From Xestospongia muta (lineage: Eukaryota; Porifera; Demospongiae; Haplosclerida; Petrosiidae): 64,000 bases of DNA. Positions 34,302 through 48,800 of the stretch are shown here, in pieces; the first letter of the stretch is position 1, and each line of letters begins with the position of its first letter. The stretch is from the NCBI GenBank assembly GCA_963693285.1, contig OY848926.1, forward strand, positions 1,741,001 through 1,805,000, read 5' to 3'. The notes under the pieces were generated by a model. That model did no database searches. It saw only the letters and a program-made list of their open reading frames with translations, and was not told the origin of the DNA. The position numbers were made by a program, and so were the translations under genes.

Positions 34302-34476
34302 GCTTCAATCTCACCTTGTTTCTATTTTCTTCACTAATAACTAAATTTATTCTACACAAAGTTACTTATCTCATTCCTTCTGCCTTGCAAGACTATTCAA
34401 ATATTCATTTTAACCATCTTGTAATCATTGCTATATATATTGCATTAAAAATAATGTGGCTGGTTCATATTACTAA

Positions 34477-35711
34477 TTATCTTTGTCCTTCTATTTTAAG
34501 TGGGTGTGGTTCTGTAAACTGTTCATGTTCATCTTTGTCTACTTGAGGTCCTGGTCGATCAGGCAAGTGATGTTGTTGTGTTGTGGTTTGAGAACGTCTG
34601 GTGAAATGTTCTACCATACTGTACAGCAGAGGTCTATAAAGAATCATAATAACTCACTATATAATGCACTATTATAGTCTAGTAGATTTACTGTGCCTTT
34701 CATATTATGGTTTTTATGGTCCTAGCATAAAATGCTATATTTAGTATATAAAATTAATACTGAACCGTAGACCTTAATCCTTGGAACTTTAATTTATTGA
34801 TTTAGCAGTACAGTATGGCATTTTTTTGCTTGGTACCTCAGACACTTTGTCATATATTAGACTTACAATTACAGGAAGACCATTAAACTAATACTTATGT
34901 AAGTAACTTACAATTGTCCATCTTGTGGTGCTATATTGAGTTCATGAGCTAAAAAATTGTGTTCCAATGGCTCCTTTGGTTGACCTGATTCTAAATATAA
35001 AAATAGTAATCATTGAACTAGTCAATATTACAATACCTGCTCTCAATACTGAACTAATCTACTTGTATTTGTTAATATTACAATACCTACTCTCAATACT
35101 GAACTAATCTACTTGTATTTGTTAATATTATAATACCTGCTCTCAATACTGAACTAATCTACATGTATTTGTTAATATTACAATACCTGCTCTCAATACT
35201 GAACTAGTCTACATGTATTTGTTAATATTATAATACCTGCTCTCAATACTGAACTAATCTACATGTATTTGTTAATATTATAATACCTGCTCTCAATACT
35301 GAACTAGTCTACATGTATTTGTTAATATTACAATACCTGCTCTCAATACTGAGCTAGTGTACTTGTATTTGTTAAATTCTAAATATTCACGAATGAGTTC
35401 GTTAATTAGGAAATTCTCACGAGTCAGTGAAGGCTTGGGTTCAGACTATAAAAATAAAATAAAATAAAATAAATACCATGTACAATGGATAATTTATTGA
35501 TAAATTTTATATATAATGTTCAATAACAGTGAGGCATGTTTGTACCTGATCATCTAGTGCCTTAAAAACCTCTGCTCTTAATTGTGCCTTCATTTGATCT
35601 AATACTCCTCGATTTTCTAAAGTCTCTTTTAACACTAAAGGAATGAAAATTAAAATAGATTTCTCAATAGTGATAGGACACACCTGATTTTAACTCTTCT
35701 ACGTTAGCCAT
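34477..35711 (-). CDS. CEP20: CEP20 (FOPNL/FOR20), LisH centrosomal protein
   Basis: Exons 35684-35711, 35546-35634, 35337-35445, 34912-34990 and 34477-34633 give 153 residues. The product starts MANVEELKS, then LKETLENRGVLDQMKAQLRA, and has the LisH/FOP core ENFLINELIREYLEFNKYKY, SSVLRAESGQP and LAHELN. It acts at basal bodies and centriolar satellites in ciliogenesis. Intron 3 is swollen by a 50-bp minisatellite copied from the end of exon 3. Head to head with RPS27. Confidence 0.94.
35031..35380. repeat. 50-bp minisatellite x 7, derived from a CEP20 exon end and its splice donor
   Basis: Units start at 35031, 35081, 35131, 35181, 35231, 35281 and 35331, each with AATACCTGCTCTCAATACTG or a one-base variant, then GAACTA and TTGTTAATATT. 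The last unit (35331-35375) is the authentic 3' end of CEP20 exon 3 plus its donor; the other six lie in the intron. Read on the minus strand, every unit repeats GAGAGCAG|GTATTG or a close variant, so the array holds seven near-identical 5' splice sites. Only the promoter-proximal one keeps the frame. Confidence 0.95.
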
Positions 35712-35879
35712 TTACTGTGTTTGTGTGGTACAAAATTCGTGTACTGAGCATGCGCACTTCCTCTTTGACCGCGTGTTAATGGTGCAACTAGAAGGCACAC
35801 CAATCCACTCTTTACCCCGTCTTTAGACTAACTGGACCACAGTAACAGGTTATATAAGTGATACTAGTGTCGTTCCGCC
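35712..35879. promoter_or_regulatory. Bidirectional promoter, CEP20 / RPS27
   Basis: 168 bp between divergent starts. It contains GCATGCGCAC (35748-35757), an NRF1-like site, followed directly by the ETS-like ACTTCC. A pyrimidine tract near 35811-35824 could hold a TOP-type start for RPS27, but the transcription start cannot be fixed from sequence. Confidence 0.5.
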
Positions 35880-36638
<759 letters not shown>

Positions 36639-36762
36639 AGAAGAGGGTCAACAATAACTGCACAATCAGACACCATCATGTTATATTGTGATCTTTAAAG
36701 TTTTTCATGAAAAAAATTATTGATATTTTGATGAAGAGAACGTGATTATTTTATAAATTAAA

Positions 36763-37952
36763 TTATCTACGTTTCCCTTTCTTCTTTTTGTTTCCGCCAC
36801 CTTGTCCTCCTTGACCACCACCATCTCCTCCCTCAGCACCCCGAGACTGACGGCTCTTCAATTTAGGTATCAGTTCACAGGCCAATAGGAGGACATCTCG
36901 ACGTGAGGAGACTTCAGGCTTCACTGGGTTCCCTTCAGAGTTTTTCAACTGTACACGAACACGTCCACTATGTAAACTGTCCCTTGCATGTTCCCGTGGA
37001 TACTGTTTGGTCTAATAAACAAGAAGATGTATTCAATGACCACCAGATAATTTGATGTGTTAGTATCCTAGTGTCACATTACAGCTGTTTATTCATGTAA
37101 TACAACATGTCACATGACTATTACATGTTTAGGTTTAGTGGGTATTAAGAATGGAGATCTAATGATGATGTGATTCCAAAAATGGTTACATATATAAACA
37201 GCTCACATGACCAATTCCTCCTGGAGGGTGCTAAACTAACTCCTATTTGTTACTCTTGTTTCATGTACTACCATCTTTGTCTTTTTGTTTATTTATTAAA
37301 TGATTAGAATTTAGAATTACAATAGCACAAATATGTTTATAGGAAATGAGAGAGAGTAGGTTGGTAAATTAGAAGGTAACGAGATATGGGTACAATGTGT
37401 TACCCTCTAGGGTGTGCTAGCCCAAGGTAATCTGATAAGATATTAATTTTAAATATAATATTAGTCACCTCAATTTCAGCCGTAAATCCTTGACTTGTTA
37501 ATACATCTCTTATTTCAGTCACCTGCGGTACATCTACAGCCTATAGAAGGTAGAATTACAATTGAAAAACTGTGGCAATGTTGTATGTGAACTGAATGGA
37601 GGCTCATATTTTATCATGCATATTATGAAACTAAAATAAAATAGAGTATGGCACGACGAGTACCACTATTTTTTCTCTGTATACATATAGAGAGAGAGTT
37701 TGGGATTTTGATACTAGTTGGTTGTGCCTACTTAAGTATGGAGTTCTCTCAGTTACTATTAAAATGTAATGTCATGCCTTTGTTTTTGGTATTCTTCGTC
37801 CTTCAGCCTGTGTCTTTTTAGCATTGATGTATGCCGGATAAATGACTATCCACCTATAACAATTATCACGTGACATAGTCATCGTATATATGGTGTTAAA
37901 GTTACCTCTTTTTGTCATCTGCAGCAACCTCATAAGGATTAGGAAGATCCAT
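36763..37952 (-). CDS. SRP19: SRP19, signal recognition particle 19-kDa protein
   Basis: Exons 37906-37952, 37778-37853, 37469-37540 and 36763-37011 give 147 residues (human 144). Features: IVIYPAYINAKKTQAEGRRI, VTEIRDVLTSQGF, GRVRVQLKNSEG, LACELIPKLKSRQ and a Gly/Lys tail GGNKKKKGKRR. It binds helices 6 and 8 of SRP RNA and enables SRP54 loading. The intron after exon 2 starts with GC (AAG|GCATGA) rather than GT; no GT alternative keeps the conserved frame. Head to head with CCDC89. Confidence 0.94.
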
Positions 37953-38030
37953 TCTGATTGGTAGGAATCAATAAAGGGGCGTGGTTTAGCTGAAAGGTGA
38001 ATACAAACAAAAGTATTTCATATCATAGCA
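37953..38030. promoter_or_regulatory. Bidirectional promoter, SRP19 / CCDC89 (78 bp)
   Basis: The start codons are only 78 bp apart. The stretch contains an inverted CCAAT box (ATTGG at 37957-37961) and a KLF/Sp1-like GGGGCGTGG (37976-37984). It is the shortest shared promoter in the window. Confidence 0.5.
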
Positions 38031-39377
38031 ATGGTAAGTTAACTACAAATATATTAGACAAAGAGTTTCCTTTGTTATTTCTGTAGAATAAAATGCAGGA
38101 ACTGTCTTCTAAACCAGCTACTGTCATACATTTGACACATGGTAGATCTACTACAGTTACCAGTAGTGATTTTAATAAAACAAGACAATTGGAGTCTCGT
38201 GTCCAGCAACAATCAGAATTAATTGCTTTAATGAAAAAAAGGAGTGATGACCTCATACATCAGGTATTGTTGAAATTAGACGATACTTAGATTATGAAGA
38301 TAATGACTTCTCATTTCATGGCACTATGTACACTCAAGTTACAGAATTTAATAATACTTATAAGGACTAATTATGTCATATTAATGATCTTATATAGTTG
38401 GATGCCAGCCAGAAAAGGTGTAAGGAATTACAAGATGACAATGAGAAACTTCAGGACCAACTTGAAACTGAAAAGCGACAACATGAAATTCTGTCAAGTC
38501 GTTTTGAAACCCTTTCAGAAAATCATGAGAAGTTGATCAAATTCAAAGATGAGTACAAACAAGAAAATGAGTCGCTAAAGGTTCTGGTTCAGACACTAAC
38601 TACACAACAATCAACAGCGTCAGAAAACTCTCAGGTTTTACTCGACAAAATAAAATATTTGGAAAAACAAGTTCAAGAGATGTCAGAACAAAACAAAAGT
38701 TTACAAGAGCAGCAGGTTCTTTTAAGTACTGAATGTGACTCTATAAAGAAAAGAGAAGCAAATACTAACAATGAATATAGAAAAGTACTAGTAGAAATAA
38801 AGAAATTAGAGGAAGAAATGAAAGGTAACAAATACATATTTTGTATTGTTTGACAATTGAAAGGGTTTAGAGTTTAAGGTTGTTTTTTTAGAATTAGATG
38901 TTAGTAAAGCACAATTAAATGAAGTGTTATCCAATGAGAAGAGAGAACACATTGGTGTTAGAAAGAACTATGAAGAGACAAAGAAGTCTCTACAGCAAGT
39001 GAAATTGGAAGAACAGAAATGGAAAGAAAAGGCCATTCAGTTTGAGAAGCAGGTTATTGAGATGGAACGAGAAAATAAACAAAAAGAGGAACAATTCAAG
39101 TAAATAACATAGTGTATGTTGTATAAGGTCATAATTGTTTGTATTCTCTTTTAGAAGTCAGGTTGATATTGTATCAAAAGATAAGACAGTTAAAAAATTA
39201 AAAGATGAATTGACAATGACAAAAGATCAACTTGATGATTTAAAGAAGGTTAGCTAATGTTGTCAAATTATTTATGATGTGCGATTTTAGGAGTTTGCCC
39301 GTTACAAGAAACACAGTACAGACTTGTGGCAACAAGAAAAGGAACTTAATTCAAAGTTGAGACGCTTTGCACTGTAA
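38031..39377 (+). CDS. CCDC89: CCDC89-like coiled-coil protein
   Basis: Exons 38031-38033 (ATG only), 38087-38263, 38398-38824, 38892-39099, 39155-39248 and 39291-39377 give 331 residues. Nearly all is predicted coiled coil. Conserved family blocks are QQSELIALMKKRSDD, SENHEKLIKFKDEYKQENE and, at the C-terminus, ARYKKHSTDLWQQEKELNSK followed by LRRF. Vertebrate CCDC89 (Boip) is linked to testis and cilia; the role here is unknown. The start choice rests on the splice donor ATG|GTAAGTT. Confidence 0.85.
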
Positions 39378-39897
39378 AATTAGCATAATAAATATAAGAG
39401 CAAGTAACAATATATAGATATAATTTGTTTATTCCAATCCAATAATATCACTTCACTATATGTTCACTGTCTATTCTACTGTATAATATTCATCATCAAA
39501 AAATAATTTAAATAATTTTTTTTTAAAATGAATATTAGCAAAAGAAAGTATTGAAACAAAAGGCAGAAAAACAGCATATATAATTATATAAACATTAAAT
39601 ATAATAATATAAATTTTGAACAACTATTACATATAACATTGCATTATACAAAAATACATACACTATAATAGTTACCTTTAAGTGAGAGAGGTCAATTTAG
39701 CTATAATTAAACATCAGTCAAAAATAAAAGAAATAAAGAGTTATTTTTAAAATATACAAAAGACATCATTTAATCTATTGGAAACAAAGGTGGTTGACTG
39801 AAAGAAAGTCGTTACAAAGCGACACATTATTAATTGGCTATTATACATGGCATATCAATTTATAGATATTATACAGTTTCTTGGAGAGCTTGTACTA
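39378..39897. other. Convergent 3' ends of CCDC89 and APC
   Basis: About 520 bp of AT-rich sequence with AATAAA-like motifs (for example near 39387), probably the two 3' UTRs. No further gene. Confidence 0.5.
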
Positions 39898-42800
39898 TTA
39901 AATGTCAGAATTCATCTCTGATGAAATGCTGTTAGCATGGGAACGAGAGCCGTCGGAACGGGAATTAGGAGAAGAAGCAACATTTGATTCGGAAATAGGT
40001 TCTAGTCCGTCTTGGGAGGGTGCTGTGCCATCCAATGCAAGACCACTGGTACCAAGGGTTCGTGCTAAATCACTAATAAAAGCATTGGCTTTATGTTGAC
40101 TAAGACTTGGAGAGAGTTTTGAGGGAGAATTAGATGCAGGTGGCGGGTTGTATGTCATTCGTCTCTTACTTTCCCTGTCACGAGCAAACTGATCTGCAAT
40201 TGAGAGGTGTTCTGATGTCTCAGAGTCTGCTTCAGAGGGACGTCTATAGTGTGAATTGTTCAAGGTTTCTTCATCATCAATTTCAATTTCTAGCTCATCA
40301 TATGCCACCTCTCTGTTGGCTGGGACACCTTCCCCAAGTATCTCTGTCGGACTCTGACCTAGACTAGGACCACTAATAGACTGGAACTCAGAATCGCATG
40401 ATTCAGTCTGAGAATAGGGATAACTATGACCATTGGACATTTTGATATGATGTCCGGAGCTAATTTTTGGCTTCCTAGAAACAGGGACAAGATGTGGATG
40501 GTATGCTTGATATTTATCCATCATTTCAGGAGAATTTCCCGGTTTAGCTCCTGGTCGATAATTCATCCATTCTTCTTCTCTCTCATCATTGGCTTGCGGT
40601 GCTGAAGCTACTCTGGAGAACTTTGGTGTACTATTGCTACTATACTGATTATAATGGTTATCTCTGTGATGATAGTCAGCTAGTTGGTCACGAGGTAAAT
40701 ATCCATGACTGTGGGTGGTCTTTGGACTGACTTTATCCATACTTGATCTCAGACTTGATTTTTCAATGTATGGTATGTGGTCGCTGTTACTTCTCATCTG
40801 TACTAAACTGTTTGTTGAGTTGTGTATAGCACTTGTTTTTGTTGAGACAAAAGGAGCACTGTTACGACCTGATTGGTTGTGTCCGTTAACTTGATTTAAG
40901 GAGCCTCCACTGATCAGTGTAGTGGTACTCCTAGAATGAGGATGACGAGATCTAACGACACTAGGAGGAGTGGGAAGATCGACTTTGCTTGTCCATCCTT
41001 TGCTTTGACCAAAAGCAAGCAAGTTGCGAAGTGCTCCACGAGCATTCTCAGAAATGTTCTTTTGTGTCATGCTCTGAAGTACGTCTAAAAGTGGGATACA
41101 ACCTAAGTCCCAGAGAAGTTTCTGGTTCTCTGGACAGCGTGCTGATAAGTTCCACAAAATACCTGTGGCATTTGCAAGGACAACTTTGTTTCGAGATTTT
41201 AAGTGCTGCACAAGCTTAGCAAGCCCTCCTGCTTCACGGAATCTTCGTCGATATCCTTCCTCTTGTGAGATGACATTAGAGAGATTTCTCAAAACTCCAC
41301 CAACATTTTCAATTACGACAGTGGCTCCAGAAGGACTGTTATAAGAGAGTAATCCTACTAGGGTCTCAATTCCATTCTTAGTGCGACACACCTTGTGACG
41401 GTTGTCAATTGAATGCGCAGAAATATTCCACAAAGCACTCGTGATGTGTTGTATTGTGGGTTCGCTGTTTGCACCATCGACAGCTTCCATTAATGCCACA
41501 GCTGCATTACATTTGCTAAGGCACTCTTTGATTTCAGGTGTGGCTTTGCATGATAGATTACGAAGCACTTGAGCTCCTTTGGACATGATTTGTTCATCTA
41601 AAGAGTACAGATGATACATGAGAGCATTTAAAAAGTTGGGAATGTTGCAGAGAATTATCTTATTGTTAACATCACCATACGTGAGGTTGATCAAGATGGT
41701 AATTGTGATGGCGATTGTATCAGAGTTATGTCCAATGATTTTCTTTTGATCTTTACTTGTCGGCGATTGGTAATCGCTTATCAAGATATCGGCCATCGTA
41801 TGAAGCCCACCTAAACTGAGAATGGCTGGTCGATGAAGTTCTTTCTCGCTTGAGAATTTGAAGATTTTGCGTAGCACCACCATCAATGTACTACAAGATG
41901 CTTGTAGGTCTTCAAACTCTGTGGTAGCTATTGGTTTTTGATGGTTGAAGTTGTGTATGAAAGTGAACAATTTGTCACAGTGACTACGGACTTTGTTGAG
42001 TGTTGCAAAAACAGATCTTTCGCAGCGTCGCTGTTTAGCTGCAGAATTTGATTCGATGATGTTATGAAGTGCTTGTAGAGCTTTTGTTTTGATTTCAGCT
42101 TGCTCTGGAGTTGTCTCTTCATAGTTGTGAATAATTTTGATCAGCAAGTTCATGCACATTGAGTGACGAAGAACGCTCAATGTCTCAGATGATTGTGAAA
42201 GAGCTAGCAAAAGTTTGACTGCGTCAGCATCTGACTGGGAGGATGAAGAGAGTGCTGACATCATGGACATTACCATATCTATTTTCATAGTAAAGGAATC
42301 TCTCTCTGATTTACCCTCTGAGTGTTTCTTTTCTCTCATGTTACCTCTTTTTTGAGGCCCATTGCTGGTACGTTTGTCTGGAGAGAGATGACTGTGTGGC
42401 TCATACTCATCAGGGCTGTGAAAACCTTTCTTTGGCATTGGATGGTGATAATATGGAATAGCTTTGTCATTAGATGTCGGCAGGTCTCCTTGTGGAATTG
42501 ATTGGTAATGCCGGGAAGGAATGAGATTGGTTGCACTTCCTGGGTTACTACCAGGAAGAGATGGACGTGGTAGTCTGTATGCATATCCACTACGACTTGA
42601 AGTAGTCGACTGACTAAGATTAATGGACGAGAAAGAAGCTTCACTAGCTGGACCTGATCCTAGACGATGCTGAATGGATGATGTTAAACTTGCATTATCA
42701 CTACTAGAACCTGGAGAGCTTGGTTTGTAAGGCCCATTGCGATAACCGCGATGATATCCAGAGTGGCCAGTAGATTGGGAGAGGGGCAATGAAGTAGAAC

Positions 42801-45800
42801 TAGTTGAAGCAAAATGGCCAGCATAGTCACTCTCTTGACTGAACTGGAAGGGAAAGTTATGGGGACGTATGTTGTGTCGTCTATGGTGACGAGGATGGTG
42901 GTGTACAGCCTCGAGAACATCAGCTGCTTCTTCTATTGATTCGCTGATGTGTTCCTCAGCCGAGACGGAGGAAGAGGCATGAGGCATGTAACCTATTTGC
43001 ATGGATTTGTCAAGGTAGTGTCCTCCATGATCAGACATAGAATATGGACTTAAATCCTTGCGAGCACCCGAACTATTTGTGCTGTGGGATTCAGTCTCGT
43101 AGGCTTCCCTAGTATTAATAGAATGTCGAGGGACTCTATCAGGTGGTCCATGATCTGGAAAAGAGGCAACAGACTCAACTGGACTGCTCCACTGAGATGA
43201 ACCAGCCATCTAAAGAAAAAGAAAGATATAATCAGTTACGGTAGTAAGATATTTGTTGTTACTACTACAAACATTTGCGCATATAGCACATGAGTAAAAT
43301 GCCATACAAACCACAAACTCAATCACCATTAATACCAACACTACAACATTTACTCACAAAGGGAAAAGATAGACTCTAGGTGTCTTTGGTCTGTCTATGA
43401 GTAGTAACTTAAGTAGCATAATTTCCCTTATTAGTACAACACCGTATGCCTGCTAGTCAATTGTGTCTAATGGTGCACCCCTCCATACAACTAACAAATA
43501 TTTATTGAGTTCAGTAACTCCTACGCTCTCCCACTAATCTACTGACACTTATGTCTATCCCCACCTACACATTGTGTACAAATACATTAATGATACACTG
43601 TGACGTTGATGTAATTGTAACTCATGGAATAAAAGTTCTGAGTAAAATTAATACTACTACTACTCATTCTACTAGACATTATATCACACTCTGTTAGAAC
43701 ATGACCACAAACTTCCTCTAAGGTTTCACAAGACATGTAATAGTATATATACGTACATAATTAAGTGACCATCAAGCCAAAACTAGTAATTAATCTAATT
43801 TGTTCAAGGCATATCAAAGATTCTTTTCTAGCAAAAAATGGGATAGAACAAAAGCTACAAACAAGATGGTATTGTTGTGTACTGAGACGTGTAAATAGCT
43901 TTTTTTGATAGAGATTTTCTGTTTAATTCGCATGTACTGTTAGGTGGGATGATATGATAGGTGGGAGCACTCGGGAATAACAAACACTTTGATATTATTA
44001 TAAGTACTAGTCCAATGGGAATTGGGAAAACATGTATGATGTCATAAAACATGCCCAAAATGGGAAAAGGAGAGAATCTGATCTAGATATATATGACAAT
44101 TGGAATCAAATGTCATATCACTGTGTCTCTCTTGTCTACTTTAGCTCCTCAGCCCCCAATTTGTGTGTCACTCGTAGAATCTGATAAATTGCTAAGTTTA
44201 AAGAGACTATAAACTTAATGCCTAGTACGGGTTTGTTGTTTAGGATAAAATATGTACATTAAAACTCGATTGGTATATAACTGTTACAGAGGGATGCATT
44301 ACACATTAAATTACCTCTCTCTTACTATCATCACATTCTTCATTTAAAATAAGTGCAAACAAATTATACCGCACTAATTTGTTCACAAACACATTGATTA
44401 AAAATACACACAAGGTACAAAACAAATATTTCTGGAATTTGTAGTTAGTTTCCTAACAGATACACAATTTTTATTAAAATATAAATCAAGTTGTTTACAC
44501 TTCATCAACAGACAAACCAAACAACCACAGAACTAGTAATAGAACAACACTTATGTTAACTACACAGACACAAACATTAGGTATTTTTAACAGTTCTTAC
44601 TAAAAACATCCTTCTGTATGTTTAAAGCAATAGCCATTAGCTTAAAAAAGAATACTTACAATTGGAGAACGAAAACCAGATGAAGCATAGTGATGATGGT
44701 TGCCATAATAGAAACCACAGTCACAAACAGCTGCCATTTTATCTTGACTCATTGCAAGAGATGAGTTGAAAAATTTCAGCAAAAAAGGACAAAAGATACT
44801 CTTTCAAAATAGCCAACTACACTGCACACTAATGTTGCAGTCTTATTAAAAATCTAATATTTAAAACTAAGCTGTCTTTCAGCAGGGAAACTGATTCTAA
44901 AGTTCACTCTTAACTTTGTTCCTTTTATACTGTCAGCCAACAGGAAGTGGTTTAGTTGATAAACATAAGTTATTAATTTTTATATAATCGTTTATATTAT
45001 ATTGTTGCTATGGACACAGAAGCCACACAATGTAAACAGTATTGAATGGTCATCTGTTATTTTGTCTACAAGTTATATCTTTTGGATAATTAAAATAGTT
45101 AGTATTAGCTAGTTAATTAGAGCAAGACAAAAAAAATCCAAACACTCAAAATAGTTTTACAGTTATTTCTACTCCCAAATGGTGTCGTGTTTGTCATTCC
45201 ATTATTATCTCAGTGGAGTATGAATATTGTTTTAACAAAATTACAAAAATAGTCTGTGAGGTTGCCATCCAAAACAAAGTAATAATAAACTACAAGACAG
45301 ACCAACTGCAGAGAAAAGTAATTAACAAAGACTAGCATTTGAAAGTTATCCATTAGCTGAAAAAAAATACCTTCAATGGAAAGCATTACAAGACATCAGA
45401 GAGAGAAAGCTACCTGCCAAAGGCAGCTGCCAAACTTGTGATGCAAGCAAAGTTTACATGTATGAATTCTATAAGCCAATTTCATTGGGAAGTCTTATGG
45501 ACTCAGAGTTTGGCAATGAGTTTAGATGAATTTGTGTGGCATCACTTTCAAAGCATTAATTCTGTCATTGTATGGTAGCACTTGAGACAAGTACAATACA
45601 AGTAGACTTACTGAGTATGCTGGATTATCAAAGATAGATTAAGAGGCAAAAATTACTTTTCAAAGAGAAGTCCAGTTGATTGGACAAAAAATGTATGTTG
45701 ACAAATTGTGTGATTAAGGTTTAGTAAGCAGACCTGTGAGCCTACCACAGTGATTGTCAATAAATGAACATCAATACCTACCACAGTGACCTATAGCTAA

Positions 45801-48800
45801 TATCATTACTCTAGACCAGTGATTTGTGGCAATGAACATTTACTATAGAAATGGATATATTGAGATGTACAAAGAAAGCCAGGGAACATTTCATAAATTG
45901 GTTTCAACCACAGAAACCTCTAGATGTGGCAACAAGATTGTAAATAAAGTAATAAATCATGAGCTACACATTATAACAATTAGTTGACCAATGGAATGAA
46001 CTTTTAATGCTAAAACACTTTTGTCTTAACAGCAAAACTTGTTTTAAAAACAGGTTTTTGTGTGGAAAAACAAAAGATATAATATTGATCTACAATATTA
46101 ATAACTCCATAGTATTACCACCACACAAATAACTTGTTACTATAAATAGTAACAATAAAACCACAAGAATTGCTTGTGGTTTTACACACTGATGCTAGCC
46201 TGGACAATCGATTGACTGTAACGTTGTGCTATCTACTTCACTTAAGCACTTGTTAACGATTTGTTTTATCCCACACACGGCTCTCTTCCATAAAACATGC
46301 GTACAAAATATAACCTTCAACATCAAATGTCTCAAGTTGACATACTTACATTAAAACAACAGTTATAATACTGATAGGGTCATTTGTAACGGTGGTCTGT
46401 CTTTGTGTGGGCATGAACTAAATATGCATTCTTCTGTAAGCACAGGTACTTATTATTACATTGTTTAAAGAGGGAGTTAAAGAAGAACATCATTATATAG
46501 GTGTGTAACATACCACTGTATTAAACAGCGCCATAATGTCCATTATGATAATAACTGTAAAGGCATACGGTTAACTATGTAATTACTGCTAACAAGAGTA
46601 ATGGCTTCCACCATATCTAAACTGGTCACACTTCCAAACAGACTCTCCTACACAAGGCTTACACAGAAATACTAGATACCTAGCATTAGCTACATACATT
46701 CAATTTGTAACTATCATTTCTGGACACGCTTCACATTTTTTGTAATTGAATTCATGTGAGATCATAGACAGTACACAACTAAGAACAATCATCAAATTAT
46801 GTTATCAGCCAAGTTTAAAGGAAAACTAAGTACAAACAATGGATGAATATAGACTTATCATCAAGAAGAAAACTCATGCCAACAAAACACTCATCTGAAA
46901 CTCCTTAAGAGGCAAGAGTGTCTTAGTAGAAAGGATGGACTGTTTTCCTGCTTTTTTCCCCATTGAATTACACTATCTACGTTCTTCACTATCCACAACT
47001 AAGATATGGCTTGACTCTATCTATATCCTTTCTTATCTACAATTAAGGTTAATATATGGCTTGAAACTATGACAACTACTAGAACAATGTATATGATATG
47101 ACCTAGGTAATCCAAGCTTAAAACATTATTGCAATTATCATTTAAAAAGGTGATTGGTGTGATCTTATACGCAGTACTGATGACAATGTTTACATCAACA
47201 CTATTCTACAATTGGCTCTAATTTGTAAATATGATAGAATTATGCCATGCTACAGCAAGTAATGGTAATATGACTTGCCAAACTGTGTCAATACATTAAG
47301 TATATAATGTGGGTTGAGGTTGAGGAATAGTAACATTGCCAGTGGGAGAGGAGTTTGGCTAATGAAACAAACATTTTTCTTGATATCATCAATTAGGATC
47401 TATCATGTATCACTGACAAAAAAGGAACAGTAATAGACTGATTAGACTCACATCCCAGAACAAAATATTTTAATCACATCTAATTTTTTTAACGATAACC
47501 ATAATCTTTTTTTTTGTAGTTTTAGTACACTCTTGTGACCTTTATAAACACATCTCATAACATTTAAAGGTAAATCAGTTTATACAGCTGTTAATTCAAT
47601 CAGACAGTCTTTTCTTCTCTTAAAAAAACACAGTGATATCATTGCCTTTAATGGTAATGTTCTGAACCACTAACTCAATAACATCATAGGTTTCAACTAT
47701 TGCAAGTGGTTAACTTGTGGCAAGAGCTGAAAGGATTCATGTTAGTACAAATTAGTCCTAATACTATGACCAAGACCTAACACAGTTAACACATTACCAT
47801 CAATCAATGATAGTATTGTCTACATTGACAGAAGCTCTATGCAAACCACACATAGCAGCTGTCTTTCCACATTAAACAGATATGTTCTGTATATATTGAG
47901 TATTTCTACATACATAGTCATTTAGTTGTACATTACAATGTTAGATTCAATTAATAGTTTAATCAAAATGACCTTAATTAGTAGAAACACTTCTTTATGG
48001 ACAATTGGCACCCAATAAGATTTAATTATTTACTATTTAATTCTATATTGCTCTGCCATCACTTCCATGACAACAGTTCGTTAAATAATTAACACACATT
48101 TAAGCTTTATAAATTAAATAATCAACTTAAATTAATGTCCTTATTAAAAAAAATGTTTGGCAAAGCACTTGTTAGGAGATGTGATAATGAACAACGCAAT
48201 TACCATAAAAGGGAATCAGGTAAAAACCTGGTAAGCATGTGATAACCGACACTATCCTACGAGTTATTAGCATATTCTTTGAATTAGATTAGAGCAATTG
48301 GAACTGTAATAAGTAATAACATTTGTTGTCTTCCTGTTTACTTCCAATGACTTACTTTCATTGACATATTTGTACATATAGTTGTACATAAATATACTAA
48401 TAGTCCAATATGTGTTTTAATATGCCAATAATTACCTGGCTATCTGGGGTACTTGGTGAGTGGTGATGAGGAGGTTGAAAGGCTTTTAGTCTCTCCTCTA
48501 TAGCAAGTAGACGGTCGTCCCATTGCTGTTGTATGTGTTTGGCATCTTCTGGCGTTCCAACATGACTATACATTTGTTCCATTATTACTGTAATATCGTG
48601 TTGAATATCTTGAAACTAAAAAAAGAAATATCATGTATTTTAGTTGATGAATGAAGAGATAGGTAGAAGGATGGATGGACGAATGGAAAGTTGGAAGAAA
48701 GGACAGATGGATTGATAGCTGTCGTACCTCTGGAGAATGAGGGCCATATTTTTGCTGTTCAGCAACAGCTTTTGTGATTTCTTCTACGTAATAACGTTGA

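Noticed and set aside
35031..35380. CRISPR-like array
   Set aside because: The units are contiguous without unique spacers and derive from the neighbouring CEP20 exon; the organism is an animal.
39898..43209. Armadillo-repeat protein first considered to be beta-catenin
   Set aside because: The repeats match the APC order (LRNLSCKA, SALWNISAHS, GGVLRNLSN, GILWNLSARCPENQ), and the N-terminal DSGxxS degron of beta-catenin is absent.
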